Positions 47,606 through 58,869 of a DNA stretch of 64,000 bases are shown piece by piece. Every line of letters starts with the position of its first letter. Within the stretch, counting starts at the first letter, position 1. Source of the stretch: Cricetomys ansorgei (Eukaryota; Chordata; Mammalia; Rodentia; Nesomyidae); contig JAMJFZ010001797.1 in NCBI GenBank assembly GCA_026225945.1, positions 1,669,501 to 1,733,500 on the forward strand, written 5' to 3'. A model generated the notes under the pieces. That model saw only the letters and a program-made list of their open reading frames with translations. It made no database searches and had not been told where the DNA came from. Made by a program: the position numbers and the translations under genes.

Positions 47606-48867
47606 CAAGGAAAAAGCACAAGAAACACATGTAGACGTGGAGACACACAAATTGGCACACACAGAAACCCGCCAAAAACTCAAACTTAGAAACTATAAAA
47701 TATAAACAATTAAAAATAATTTTTTAATTAACTTTGTGAAAACTCAAGCACATTTTACTGCATCGCATGTGGCCTTGGTCTTGGTCATCTACTCCCTTTC
47801 TAACCCCAGAGAAGCTGTGCCGCCTGCTAGGATGGCTCAGGGAACTCAAACAGAGCCACAGCTAAGGGATTGTCACAGCCAGGCTCTGGAGCGATCTTGA
47901 ATATTTCACTGGGGATGCCAAAACATCCTGCTGAAAGTGGAAGCTTCTGCCAATCAAACTGCTGTTTGTTCTGCATGATAGAATTATGTAGAACAAACAG
48001 CCCACTTGATTGATTCTTTTGGAATGCAATGATTGGAATTCTGCTTCATGGCAAACATAATCTCTGTCTCTAGTGCTAACGCTTCGGAACCAGTTCGTGC
48101 CCCCATCCTAGCACCCCCCATCCCTACTGTCACTCAGGAGCTGTGCAACCCAGAGTTACCTAACCCTCGTTTGCAAAGCCTAAGATCCTCCCCCAGCATC
48201 TGGGAAAAGGGATTAGACCAACAGCCAGGCCCAGAGTCTCCTCTCCTTCCCCTTTCCTCCTCCCTCCTGTGGACTTCCTGACTCCCCCTGCCTGGACCAG
48301 ACCTCCCCCCACCATCACCAGGGACAGGTGGCTCTTCCTTGGAGAGTTGTCTTAGCAGCATGTCTGAGATCAGTGGAAGACTCTTTCCTTCTCCTGCAAC
48401 CAAGCTTGAAGGTTCACTGCGGAAGAACAATTAAGGGGGAGGTAGCAGGGCGTCTGCACACAGAATTAACGTTCGGAATTACATCCACTGCATGCTGACA
48501 TTTGTGTCCACTGCCTTGTAATTATTCCTCACATTTCTTATGGGATTGTATTTTGCAGACGAGGAAATGAGGCTAAAGGGCTGGAGTTGCTGAGTGCTGT
48601 GGCCTCCCAGAGGCAGCGGATGGAACCAGGCTCTGATTGCTCTGATGTACCCTTTGTGCTGGGTGCCCAGGGGAGTCACAGCACAGGGCCCGCTGAGATC
48701 TGCTTGGCCTCATCCCAGCAGTAATTGAGGAGTGCTGCCTTTCGGGGATTCATAGTGTGCTCATCTGTTTATGTTTGCTCGGGAGAAGACCTGAATGCTC
48801 TGCACTCCAGATCATTCTGTAAACTCATCAAATCACATTTCTCCTGCCCTCAAGAGGAGAGGTGCAG

Positions 48868-48972
48868 CCCCTTTTGGTGGCACACACCTATAATCCTATT
48901 AGTATTCGGGAGACGGAATCAGGAGGATCTTGAGTTTGAGGACACTGGGCTGCAGGAGACAATCTCAGTCTA
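48868..48972 (+). mobile_element. Diverged B1-type SINE, plus strand
   Basis: TTGGTGGCACACACCTATAA, ATTCGGGAGACGGAATCAGG and AGGATCTTGAGTTTGAGG match a decayed B1. Confidence 0.7.
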
Positions 48973-49134
48973 GCGATCAATCCACTGGAGATGCATGCTC
49001 TGTTTTCTTTAGCTGTCATTATATCTCATCATGTGTCAATCACACGTGTTCTGAGGGTACCTTACCATATGTCAACCATGTGTGCTGTTCTGAGAAGATA
49101 CCCATATATCTTTTCCTATTTAATCCGTATGTCT

Positions 49135-49530
49135 TAGCCAGGGTTACTATAACTGTGACGGAACACCATGACCAATTTGGGGAGGAAAAGGCTGATTTAG
49201 CTTACACTTTCACTACCACTGTTTATCATTGAAGGAATCAAGACAGAAAGCAAACAGGGCAGGAACCTGGATTCAGGAACTGATGCAGAGGCCATGGAGG
49301 AATGTTGCTTACTAGCTTGCTCCTCATGGCTTGCTCAGCCTGCTTTCTTTTAGAGCCCTGGTCCTCCAGCCCAGGATGACACCACCTTTAAGAAGTTTGG
49401 CTCTGCCCCATCTATTGCTAATTAAGAAAATGTCTTACAAGCTTGCCTTCAGCCTGATCTTACGAAGGCAATTTCTCAACTAAGGGTCTTTCTTCTCTGA
49501 GGACGCTAGCCTGTTCAACTTAACATAAAA
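49135..49530 (+). repeat. Rodent medium-reiterated dispersed repeat, nearly complete
   Basis: It starts TTAGCCAGGGTTACTATAAC and ends ACATAAAAACCGGCCAGCAC. Inside are GGGCAGGAACCTGG, CAGAGGCCATGGAGGAATG and GCTCCTCATGGCTTGCTCAG. It serves as a reference for the interrupted copies. Confidence 0.85.
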
Positions 49531-49754
49531 ACCGGCCAGCACGCTCTGCTACAACCCTTCAAAGCAGGTATTAATATTCCTATATTGCAGATTAGAGAGT
49601 GGGATTTTGAGCAGTTATGCAATTTTCCCCTCAATCATTTGAGCCCAAGCCTTTCCTGCTGGCCACTGTTTAATGGAGCAGCAGCTAGACCTCCTGGGTA
49701 TCCCACACACACCGCCATCTCAGTTGTTCATTGTCTCTGTTTTTCATGAGCAAG

Positions 49755-49857
49755 ATCTGTGCCAGAGCCCCACCTGGTGCGTTCCCACCAAGAGCCTGTG
49801 GTGTGCTGCAAGTATAACCCAGCCTTCAGGCATGTGGTCAGCTGCTGCGAAGGGTCT
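49755..49857 (+). CDS. Wdr49: WD40 gene exon 8 of window (103 nt)
   Basis: It completes Gly and encodes 34 residues including VPEPHLVRSHQEPVVCC, KYNPAFRHVVSCCEGS. The donor is TCT|GTAAGT. Only the AG at 49753-49754 keeps the frame. A second AG four bases upstream would shift it. The pyrimidine tract lies some distance upstream of the used AG. The blade is closed by VVKVWDF in exon 9. Confidence 0.9.
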
Positions 49858-50574
49858 GTAAGTACCCACCCCGGAAGTCTTAGCAATGACACGTTCGTGA
49901 GGTAGCCTGGCCACTCTATCTTCCCATTAAAGCTGAGCAGTGTGTTCTGTTCTGCTCTGTACGCAAATGATCACATATTGTTTGGACAGCCTTTGCTTAG
50001 AGTCAAGTCACTGTGGTTTCCCCAGTGGCTCCCAGTGTGAGATATTTGGAAAGAATATCTACCCTGGGAGTGTTATATCCTCGTAATTATCTTGTATTTT
50101 GTAAAGCAAGTATTTCTCGTTAATTGGTTGGAACACACTGCATCAGCAGTCCGGAAGTGTGAGCTTAGGTCAGGCTGCATCCACAGTCCGGAAGTGTGAG
50201 CTTTGTTCTTCACTCAGTCCAGAGCCATTGCAAGAAATTGTGCTTCTCACATTTAGTGTGTGCCTCCCTACCTCAATTAACCCAGTTTAAGAAAATCCCC
50301 GCCTCACATGCCCAGGAGGCAGCCTAATCTAGACCGCTCTTCACTGAGACTCCCCTCCCTTGTGATTCCAGACTGTGTCAAGCTGACAGTTGACAGTTGA
50401 CACTATGGCACCCTCCAACACCTTGACTCTGGACTTTGAACCTCCAGACTGTGAAACTAAACATTTCTGTTGATGAAGTGACCTAGTCATGCCGTTTGCT
50501 ACGGCTGTGCTAGCGACATTACACTCAAGTAAGCGACTTGTGTAGGAGTACAGACACTGGGTAAACCTTTATTT

Positions 50575-50757
50575 TTAAGATTTATTTGCTTTTATTTCAT
50601 GTGTTTGGGTGTTTTACCTGCATGTCTGGATGCTTACCATGTGTGTGTACTGTCGACAGAGGCCAAAGGAGGGTGCTGGAGCCCCAGAAACTGGAGTTAT
50701 AGATGGTTGTGAGCTGTCATGCGGGTGCTGGGAACTGAATCCCTGATCCTCTAGGTC
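50575..50757 (-). mobile_element. B3-like SINE, minus strand, head missing
   Basis: AAGATTTATTTGCTTTTATT, TGTGTTTGGGTGTTTTACC, and GGGTGCTGGGAACTGAATCC. It stops at CTGATCCTCTAGG without the tRNA-like end. Confidence 0.82.
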
Positions 50758-50789
50758 GTCTTTGATGTTCATGTCACCAGACTTCTGAA

Positions 50790-51440
50790 TGCAAATTCCC
50801 TTTGGTTTGATAGCTATTTTCTCTTAAGCCGTCTGTAGAGTGAAGCTTTGCCAAGGAAGAGCCCCTCCCCTGTGTGGTTGCATGCTGCTTGGACTTCTGG
50901 GAACAGTTTGGAGGGAGGTATAAAAGAGGGGCAGTTGCAGGCATTACAGCAGTTGGAAGTTAAGAATTAGAGCTAAGAGTTACAGCAGAGTTTCTGTAGG
51001 ATAGGGAAAGAGAGAGCACAAAAGCTGATGATAGAGAAGCAGGCAGAAATAAAGCTGATAGAGAAGTAGGCAGAAATAAGGACATAAATAAGATAAAATG
51101 AACTAACTGGGGTTTTAGAAAAGTTACAATTTAGATCTTGTAAAAGAAAAGTTACAATTTAGATCTTGTGCTGGGAGAAGCTGAACCAGAGTGGGACAGA
51201 GTTAGTTCAGTTCCCCAGACATAGGCAGATTAAGACAGCCAAAGGAAAAAAAAAAAAAAAAAAGGGCTGAAAAGGTTTCTCTTTCCTCCCTAACCCTATG
51301 AGCTGAGATTTAAAATGTTAAAAGTTAGAAATCTAGCAGCTGGGAACAGAGGGGCAGAGTCCAGTAGCCGGTGTGAGAAAGACTGTTACACTTTAGATAC
51401 ATTTTAAATACTTTTTTAAAAAAAAATACCATTCACATTT
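50790..51440 (+). mobile_element. LTR-like segment with TATA box and internal duplications
   Basis: GGTATAAAAGAGGGG (TATA at 50919) is followed by two tandem AAGCTGAT...GCAGAAAT units (51021-51077) and two copies of AAGTTACAATTTAGATCTTG (51121 and 51149), then an 18-base A run near 51247. The layout suggests a decayed ERV LTR on the sense strand; family and edges are unresolved. Confidence 0.45.
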
Positions 51441-51489
51441 ACATTTACAAAACCTTTGACAGCCGTCTTTCTCCCATCTCTTCATACAG

Positions 51490-51596
51490 GTAGTGAAAGT
51501 GTGGGACTTTGAAACGGGAAGGCAGCTGTCTGAATTTACCGGGACTCATGGCAATGCCGGTGTCACCTGTCTGACTTTTGACTCCAGCGGAAGAAG
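51490..51596 (+). CDS. Wdr49: WD40 gene exon 9 of window (107 nt)
   Basis: The acceptor is TTCATACAG and the donor is AAG|GTACAC. Thirty-five codons encode VVKVWDFETGRQLSEF followed by GTHGNAGVTCLTFDSSGR, so the exon spans the end of one WD40 unit and the start of the next. Two bases of an Arg codon remain and are completed by exon 10 after an intron of only 82 nt. Confidence 0.95.
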
Positions 51597-51678
51597 GTAC
51601 ACCCTTTCTCTAGTGTCACGAACCTCTCAGCAGGGTGACCAGGGTCATGTCATCCTAAGGGAACAATCTGTTTCCTAG
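51597..51678 (+). other. Intron 9, only 82 nt
   Basis: It runs from GTACAC to CCTAG with a T-rich end (TGTTTCCTAG). Both flanking exons are fixed by strong WD40 sequence and matching phase, so the small size is secure. Confidence 0.93.
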
Positions 51679-51758
51679 GCTTGTTACGGGGAGCAGAGAT
51701 GGCTGTCTGAAAATATGGAGCTACAACAACGGGCACTGTCTCCACACCCTTCGGCACG
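51679..51758 (+). CDS. Wdr49: WD40 gene exon 10 of window (80 nt)
   Basis: The acceptor is TTTCCTAG. It completes Arg, then encodes LVTGSRDGCLKIWSYNNG and HCLHTLRH, the C-terminal strands of a WD40 unit. The last coding base is the G of a split Asp codon, followed by GCAAGT instead of GT. The only GT nearby (51763) would leave two bases and break the frame into exon 11, so a GC donor is the consistent solution. Confidence 0.9.
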
Positions 51759-52442
51759 GCAAGTGGTCCCCATGAAGTTCTGATGCACACTGGGCATGTG
51801 TCACACATAGAAGAGGAATCGAGTAAGACAGAGCCTACGCTGTACGCAGTATCACCATATCTTTCTCTGTCGTTCATGTTACTTAATGTTTCTGAACTTG
51901 TGTTCCGCGGGGCTACAATCACACACGTTAAATGCAAATCTCTTACTATGGATCTCCTCACCTGCCCACAGCTACTCATTCCTTCATTTCCTATGTCTAT
52001 TCTTGATAAAATTTCCCTAATCCTGGCCTGTAAGATGCCAAAGGAGGAGTTAAGATGCACATTCTTCAACTATTAAAGGGGAGTAAGTAAAATCCAGGTG
52101 AAAGAGACACGAAGCTAAATTCATGAGCCTCATTCCCCAATCTGTTTTGACCTCCATGTGACCATCTGCCCGTTCACTCAGCAAGTGTCATGTGCTTCTG
52201 GGTCCTATCAGGAGACGCCGAGCCTCTTCCTGTACCTGATCGAGGGCAGAATCAGACAGGGGAGGTGGCTACAAATGAACAGTGCTTTAATGACCTGGGC
52301 GACATTCGACCCTGTGCTGCAAACTAGAAAGTAGATGACCACGCCTATTCTGATCATCAGACAGATTAGGAAAACATAAAAGCTGAACAAGCAAGAGTTA
52401 ATAAAGAAAACTGTTTGACATAAGATGATGATGTGTTTCTAG
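51759..52442 (+). other. Intron 10 (684 nt), GC-AG type
   Basis: It begins GCAAGTGG and ends GTTTCTAG. Nothing repetitive was recognised in it. Confidence 0.85.
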
Positions 52443-52497
52443 ATAAAAATCAAAGTGAAGTCTGTGATTGTACCTACATGGAGGTGAACCAAAATAG
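52443..52497 (+). CDS. Wdr49: WD40 gene exon 11 of window (55 nt)
   Basis: The acceptor is GTTTCTAG and the donor is AATAG|GTGAGT. The first two bases complete the Asp started in exon 10. Then KNQSEVCDCTYMEVNQN follows, and two bases of an Arg codon completed in exon 12. The exon is too short for ORF searches and was located by phase and by the family pattern between TLRH and the CVIAVGWDRR strand. Confidence 0.88.
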
Positions 52498-52852
52498 GTG
52501 AGTTTCATTCCGCTTGGGTTATATTTAAGTAGGATCTTTTTCCTTCCCCCTCTCCTAGTTGGGGGGAAAAATCAGTTGTGCTAGTTAGCTTTTTATCACT
52601 GTGGAAAAAAATGTCTGATAAACAAGGGAGGGAAGGTTTATTTTTGGCGCACGGTTTCTGAGGTCTCAGCCCATCATCAGCTGAGACCTGTGGCAAGTCA
52701 GAAACATCATGGTAGAAGGGCAGAGGAAACATGCTCGTGTCATGGTAACCCAGAAACAAAGTGAGAAAGACTCAAAATCCAAGGCCAAGGTGTAGCATCC
52801 CAAGGCATATCCCCAGTGGCCCAGTTCCTAAAACCAAGACCCTCTTTTTTCT

Positions 52853-53055
52853 TCTTTTAAGATTTACCTGTTTATTATGCATATGTACGTGTACCTGCAA
52901 GGGTTTATATGCACTTCATGTGTGCAAGTGCCCACAGAAGTCAGAAGGAACTGGAGTTACAGGCAATGGGAACCTGTCTGCTATGGGTGCTGGGAACTAA
53001 ACCTGGGTCCTCTGCAAGAACAATCAGTGCTCTTAGCTGCTGAGTACTGGGTCCC
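52853..53055 (-). mobile_element. B3-like SINE, minus strand
   Basis: TTTTAAGATTTACCTGTTTA, AAGTGCCCACAGAAGTCAG, GGTGCTGGGAACTAAACCTG and TTAGCTGCTGAGTACTGGG. Confidence 0.85.
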
Positions 53056-53381
53056 AACTCTTAACAGCCCAGTCAACTATGGACTCATCGGTGGCCTAAT
53101 GCACTGAAGAACTTAACACCTTATAATTCAGTCACCACCAGTTAGAAGCATCAACATCTTAGCCTTTTGGGTTCTGGAGGTGGGGTACACAAACCAGATT
53201 GGCAGCGAAGAGAATTCTTTTTAGAATAAAATGTGTTGAAGTATTCTGGAGGTTTCTGGATGCTTCCTGGAGGCAATTCAAGCAACTAGGCTCTTCCAGG
53301 GCACTGAGGCAAATCTCTACACATTGGGACAACTGCTTAGAAAGCCATCTCCTCATCAAGTGACTTAAGAAACAATTCAGA

Positions 53382-53600
53382 GGGGCTGGAGAGATGGCTC
53401 CTCGGTGAAGAGCACTGGCTGCTTCTTACAGAGGACTTAGGTTCAATTCTCAGCACCCATATTTCACAATTATCAGTAACTCAAGATCTGGGAGATCTGA
53501 TGCCCTCTTCTGGGCTCCGTGAGCATCAGAGATACACATGTTGCTCATATATAAATGCAGACAAAACACCCCATATTCATAAAATAATAATAATTTTTTA
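53382..53600 (+). mobile_element. B2-like SINE, plus strand
   Basis: GGGGCTGGAGAGATGGCTCC head, AGGTTCAATTCTCAGCACCC, GATCTGATGCCCTCTTCTGG and an AATAATAATTTTTT tail. Confidence 0.92.
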
Positions 53601-54013
53601 AAATCAGAGTAGCAAGTTAGAGAGTGCAGTGAATAACTCCAACCATGATAAATCAAAGAACAAAAATATAGCAATTCCTCCCTGAGCGCTAAGAGAGTGA
53701 AGCAATCCTTGGGCGGTTTCTCTGAGTCGCTTTGCCTGGGTGGTTCAGACATGCTCTAACGATCCAGTAATACCCAGGAAGGCAGCTGCTCACAGAGAAT
53801 CTGTAGACCTCAGCAGGGATGGGATGACCTGATGAACAACTGACCCTTTTTTATCAAATCTCACTTCCCGGTGTTATCAGTAAGCACTGGAAAATGCTCC
53901 TATCTTTTCCTTGGTCATGTGGATAAGGCACGTAGACCACAAAGTTCAACCTGTGTCAAAGTAAGCAAGGGGAAGTTGAAGTATTAAAAGGTAATGTTGT
54001 GTTGTCATCTTAG

Positions 54014-54059
54014 GTGTGTCATAGCCGTTGGATGGGACCGGAGAATAAATCTGTATATT
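54014..54059 (+). CDS. Wdr49: WD40 gene exon 12 of window (46 nt)
   Basis: The acceptor is TCATCTTAG and the donor is ATT|GTAAGT. One base completes Arg, then CVIAVGWDRRINLYI ends in phase 0. The GWDRRINLY segment is the third strand, turn and fourth strand of a WD40 blade. Confidence 0.92.
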
Positions 54060-55458
54060 GTAAGTGAAATGTAACAAATGAAGACATTTCAAAAACCCTC
54101 CTTTCAGATTGCCCTCCCTCCCTCTCAGTGGCTTTGTTGTTGTTGTTGTTGTACTTTTATTGTTTTTAAACATGTGTAGCTGTGCATGCCTGCTGTGGGT
54201 ATGTGCGTGTGAGTGCAGATGTCCGCAGGGCCAGAGGCATTGGCTTCTGTCGGGCTGGAGTTAGAGACGGTGTGAGTGAGAGAAGGCTGGCCTGAGAGCT
54301 GCGGACCAAACTCGGGTCCTCTGGAAGAGCAGCCTTGGCCCAAGCCCTCTCTTCAGCACCCCGGGTCTCCTCTAAAAGTAGATTGGAGGTTGCTTTTGCT
54401 GCCTGGTAAAAGAAAAGCGACACACACGGGATCCCGTCTCTTTATTTCTCCTTACCCTGTTCTTTCTTTTCCTTTAAAATGAGTGTCTCCCCCAGCATCT
54501 GCCCAAGGTTCCCTTTGAGAAGATGTGCCAGCTGTCGGGACCTCTGGGTTCCTGAGACCCAGGCGGCGCCTGCACCGGTGCAGGTCCTGGGTTCTACTGA
54601 TGACTCACACCTTGTCCACCTTCCCCGCCCACATCTCCTACGCAGCCCCTCCTCCCAGGCCGGAGGGGTCTCCCAGCCAGCTCACAAAGACGCAGGACCC
54701 ACCGGAAGGCTAAACAGCCTGGCTGGCTGGCTTTTGCTTTCTTCCTTCCTCCTGGCCTGTCTAATCCCCTAGAGTCTCTCCAACCACAAAGAGAAGAAGA
54801 AAGCCCCACTCCCCCACTCCCCAACGCCCCGACTCCCCTTAAGCATCACTACAGACACGAAATCCTTCTTTATGGCTTAGACACTGGGAGGGGATTAAGA
54901 GACAGAGGCTACAGTACTGCCCAAAACTAAGTTTTAAATCTACCTGTGACATTTAATTACCCTGCTTGCTATCCCGGGTGGTCCGGGATTTCTGCATCTT
55001 TCAGCACTGTCCGTTCTCTTTATTCATCTGAAAGTTCACTGTATTTCACAGCCTAAGCCTTGCATCCGGAGAGCGATTTGAGAGATGACTACCTGGGAAG
55101 TTTTAGCATTGAATTTGTCCTTTGGTATTACAGCTTCCCTGGCTGATGGCTTTGGGTTTTGCCTGTGAAACAGCTCTGGGTCTTATTATGAAGGCAAAGC
55201 TCTGTCGTGGATCCGAGAGGAGTTTGTCAGTTGACGTATGATTTGCTGAAATGCAATCACCCAGACGTCAGGAGTGGATTGCTTTTTATTCCCACTGGCA
55301 CTTGGGGAATTTGCTTTGACATTTCAAAAATCTGCATCAGTGGCGGGGGTGAGGGGTAGGGTTATGAAATGTGCCAACACCTTCTCTCTGAAGTTGTGAG
55401 TGTGTTGGCAGCTCATTTTATGGCTTGCACAATGTGTCCTGTTTGGCTTTGGATACAG
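54060..55458 (+). other. Intron 12 (1.4 kb)
   Basis: It contains a TTG run at 54137 and a diverged minus-strand B3-like SINE (54155-54360). 54400-55450 is C-rich in part (54780-54840) without a recognised element. Confidence 0.65.
54155..54360 (-). mobile_element. Diverged B3-like SINE, minus strand
   Basis: GTGTAGCTGTGCATGCCTGC, GGGTCCTCTGGAAGAGCAGC and CTCTCTTCAGCACCCC follow the reverse order of the family, with much change. Confidence 0.65.
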
Positions 55459-55518
55459 GACATACCTGGTGATTTTCATCACTTCTGGAGGCCTCAGCCC
55501 CACTGGCCGGATGACCTG
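55459..55518 (+). CDS. Wdr49: WD40 gene exon 13 of window (60 nt)
   Basis: The acceptor is GGATACAG and the donor is CTG|GTGAGC. It is a symmetric phase 0-0 exon of 20 codons, starting DIPGDFHHFW and ending QPHWPDDL. This aromatic and His-rich loop links two blades and follows INLYI as expected for the family. Skipping this exon would delete 20 residues without a frameshift. Confidence 0.9.
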
Positions 55519-56164
55519 GTGAGCCCCAGCCCAATCTCTGTCCCCCAGAGCACACAGTAACAGAGAGAGGATCTCCTTCACTCAAAAGGCTCCCCTGCAT
55601 GTCCGGAACCCACCACACATGCTCAGTTTCTCAGAAGCCTCTGCTATGTGTGGCAAGGTCCCTGCCCTGGTAGAACAAGGTGCACCGAGGTCCAGACAGC
55701 TGCCCCCTTTCTGGGAAAGGTGATGGCCCCAATATTAAAGTTGTGGTGTTCGTCCAAAAGGGTGGAGTTCAAGCTGCTCTCTGTGAGTCCAGCTGGGAGT
55801 CCCGATGTGCAGGAAGCTCAAGGTGGGGAGGGTGTGGCTTTTATTTAAAAAAAAAAAAAAAAAAGCACTCATTTCCTGCTTCTTCTCCGTGAGCCAAATT
55901 ATATTCATGGTGTCATGACATTCCTGACTCTCTGTGGCTTGTTAGAGGCCCAGATCTGGGAACGGCTTGTAAGGCTTGTCAGGAATCAGAACATTCCCAG
56001 CTCTCTACAGCTCCCCAGTGATGAATGACTTCCTTCAAAATCGTCTGGATGCCAAGACAAATGTACAGAAAACAAGGCCACCCTGCCCAACTGTCTGCCA
56101 CTTCTCCGCCTACCTTATGTGCCCTGCAAATATTCCAGGGGGTACATGTCACTAGAATACAAAC

Positions 56165-56560
56165 GCCATTGTCTTGGTCAGGGTTACTGTTGCTGTGCTG
56201 AAGCACTGTGACCTAAGAAGCTCGGGGAGGAAAGGGTTTATTCAGCTCGTGCTTCCACACCACTGCTCATCATCAAAGGAAGCCCGGACGGGAACTCAAA
56301 CAGGGCAGGAACCTGGAGGCAGGGGCGGATGCAGAGGCCATGGAGGGGTGCTGCTTACTGGCTTGATGAACCCAGGGCCACCAACCCAGGGGTGGCGCCA
56401 CCCACAATGGTCTGGGCCCTCCCCCATCAATCACTAATTTAAAAAACACTCCACAGACTTGCCCACAGCTGATCTTACAGGGGCATTTTCTCAACTGAAG
56501 CTCCTTCCTCTCTGATGACTCTAGCCTGGGTCAAGTTGACATAAAACTAGCCAGTACATC
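56165..56560 (+). repeat. Rodent medium-reiterated dispersed repeat, nearly complete
   Basis: It starts TTGTCTTGGTCAGGGTTACT and ends CAAGTTGACATAAAACTAGC. Internal landmarks include GGGCAGGAACCTGGAGGC and CCATGGAGGGGTGCTGC. Best-preserved copy in the window. Confidence 0.87.
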
Positions 56561-57030
56561 CACAAAGCCAGTCCTCCTCTGCCCTCATCTGTGGTCAGGA
56601 AGGCCTTGTCCAGTGCCCAGTTTATAGTAGTTGCCCAGTGAATCCGTTTTCACTCATTGAGTATCCACTAAGCGCCATGAGTGGACCAAATATGTGTTCT
56701 TTACGGGAGTTGCAGTGATGCTCCAGCTCTCATGTAGCCTTACCTTCGTGGAGCTTGAGGTTCAGTGAGCATCGAGGGGAGTAATAAAGTTATATGCAAG
56801 ATTCCCCAGAGAGGCCACGGCCTTTGGAAATCACTCTTGGGTCGGCGAAGCGCACGTGCATTTAGTCCTCCAGCATGGACGAGTATTTGTGGAGCACTGG
56901 CCTGCTGGTGCTCTTAGTCAGCAGGCGTAGAAGAGACAAATGTGATTCTTGAGAAGGTCCAGACAGGGGAGGAGACACGCATGGAGAGTTGGGAAGCATG
57001 GGATCTAACAAACGGTGGTAAGTGATAAGT

Positions 57031-57198
57031 GGTGATCCCACTGAGAGCCACTAGCTGGGCTGTAACGGTGTCTGGTGATCCCACTGAGTCACTAGCTGGG
57101 CTGTAACGGTGTCTGGTGATCCCACTGAGTCACTAGCTGGGCTGTAACGGTGTCTGGTGATCCCACTGAGAGCCACTAGTTGGGCTGTAACAGTGTCT
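57031..57198. repeat. Tandem repeat, 4 units of 41-43 bp
   Basis: Units start at 57031, 57074, 57115 and 57156 with GGTGATCCCACTGAG. The first and last carry GAGAGCCACTAG, the middle two GAGTCACTAG. Confidence 0.95.
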
Positions 57199-58490
57199 AG
57201 GAGCTTGAAAGATCCCCAGGGCTTTTTGGAAGGGAGAGAGAATGTTCATGAGGAGCAAGAGGAGATGCTGGAGCATCGTGTGGAAGCGCCGAAGTGTATT
57301 GTCTGTGGAGAGCCTGACGGGCTAGCACATGCTAATGAGTCGGCTTGGTCACTGGAGCTAATACCCCGGTTCCACGGCCCGAGGTCAGGGTGCCAGCATA
57401 GTTAGGGATCCCTTCCTGGCGTATGGCTAGATAGCTGGCCACGGTCCACATCTCCTCGCTATGTCCTCACATAGCAGTGAGAGCAGTGTGCCTCTTCCTG
57501 TTCTTAGATGGCTACTAATCCCACTGTGGGGCCCCTGCCCTCGACATCTCACCTGACTCCAGTAGTGTCCCTAAGTGCTTCCACCTCAGGGTGGGGGTTT
57601 GACATGTGCATATGGGGGTGGGACGCAAACATGCAGCCCAAGAATAGACAAGTAATCTTTATTCTACAGTTGGGGCAAGACATGGAAAAGCCCAAACCCG
57701 AGTGCTCTCAACACGCACTGTAGAATACCGGGGTAGGCGTGGGAATCTGGCAGTAGAGGATCATGGGAAGGAGACAGCCAGCAGTCTTCTCTTTCCCAAT
57801 AGTCTTACAATATAATAATCCATGTTCATGCAGACAGAGGCTCTCAGGTGATCAAGCCAAGTCCTCAAGGGACACCCTGTGGCCAGTACAGGAGGACAAG
57901 GGCGGAAGGCTGTGTTAACATGGACGTTGCACAGTGGGTGCCCACAGTGACATGCCTGTGGCCAGGGAAGGACCCTGAGCTCTGCAGCTCTGATCCCCTC
58001 CACACACACACACCAGTGACGGGTTCTCAGCTTCAGCAGTGGCGCCTAAGTAAAGCTCCAGAAACCATACCTTTGGACTCCACTGGCAGTTACTCCTCAG
58101 TGGAAGGCAGCTGGGAGCCCTGAGGTCCGCTTGACTCTGGCATGTGGGTTCCTGGCTGGCGGGAAGCCAAACCACCTTAGTCCACGGCTTGATTCTCTTG
58201 TCCCACCGCTATCCACGTGCAGCCTGAGTGACGGCATCCTGTCATCAACCGGCTTGCTGGCAGGATAAAGTAAGGACATACTACTTTCCTCAGAAAGCCG
58301 GGGCCCTAGAGGTGGTGCCATCAAACAGGGAAATGCAGCAATACACTGATTGCCAAACAGAGGGGTTCTCACATGAAAGGGTGGAGGTCCCAGACCACCC
58401 CTTTGCATCTGATTTTAGGGCTCAAGTCATCCCTACGGTTGCTGTACATGGCTTAGGACCCGATCTCTCAGCTCTGCCTCTCTTTCTTAG

Positions 58491-58661
<171 letters not shown>

Positions 58662-58869
58662 TAAAGGGCAGGCCCCGTAGCCTCTGTACACAGGCACCCC
58701 CAACCCTTGGCTTGGACTTGAAGGAGTCTCCATTCTGGGCCACTTCCTACTTGGGAAGGATTGACCCAGTGTCTTGTTCGCCCTCCCAAAGTTGGGCGGG
58801 AACTTAAGAGTCATTGAAAGTCTATCTCACAGTCTCTTAGGCTTTCGTTCACCTGCTCGCAACAGGAAG

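Larger units (their letters stand above)
46265..49754 (+). other. Intron 7 (3.5 kb)
   Basis: Contains a B1 (47251), a B2 (47441), a B1-like piece (48870) and a complete dispersed repeat (49135). 46265-47240 and 47620-48860 hold no recognised element. Confidence 0.7.
49858..51489 (+). other. Intron 8 (1.6 kb)
   Basis: It contains a 28-bp direct duplication (50139-50203), a B3 SINE (50575) and an LTR-like segment with a TATA box and short direct repeats (50790-51440). Confidence 0.65.
52498..54013 (+). other. Intron 11 (1.5 kb)
   Basis: It contains an unnamed dispersed repeat (52575-52850), a minus-strand B3 (52853) and a plus-strand B2 (53382). Confidence 0.7.
55519..58490 (+). other. Intron 13 (3.0 kb)
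   Basis: It contains an 18-base A run near 55847, a complete dispersed repeat (56165), a four-unit tandem repeat (57031) and otherwise unnamed sequence. Open frames at 57508 and 58228 lack support. Confidence 0.65.

Noticed and set aside
51763..51764. GT donor alternative for exon 10
   Set aside because: It would leave two unpaired bases where exon 11 needs one, breaking the frame.
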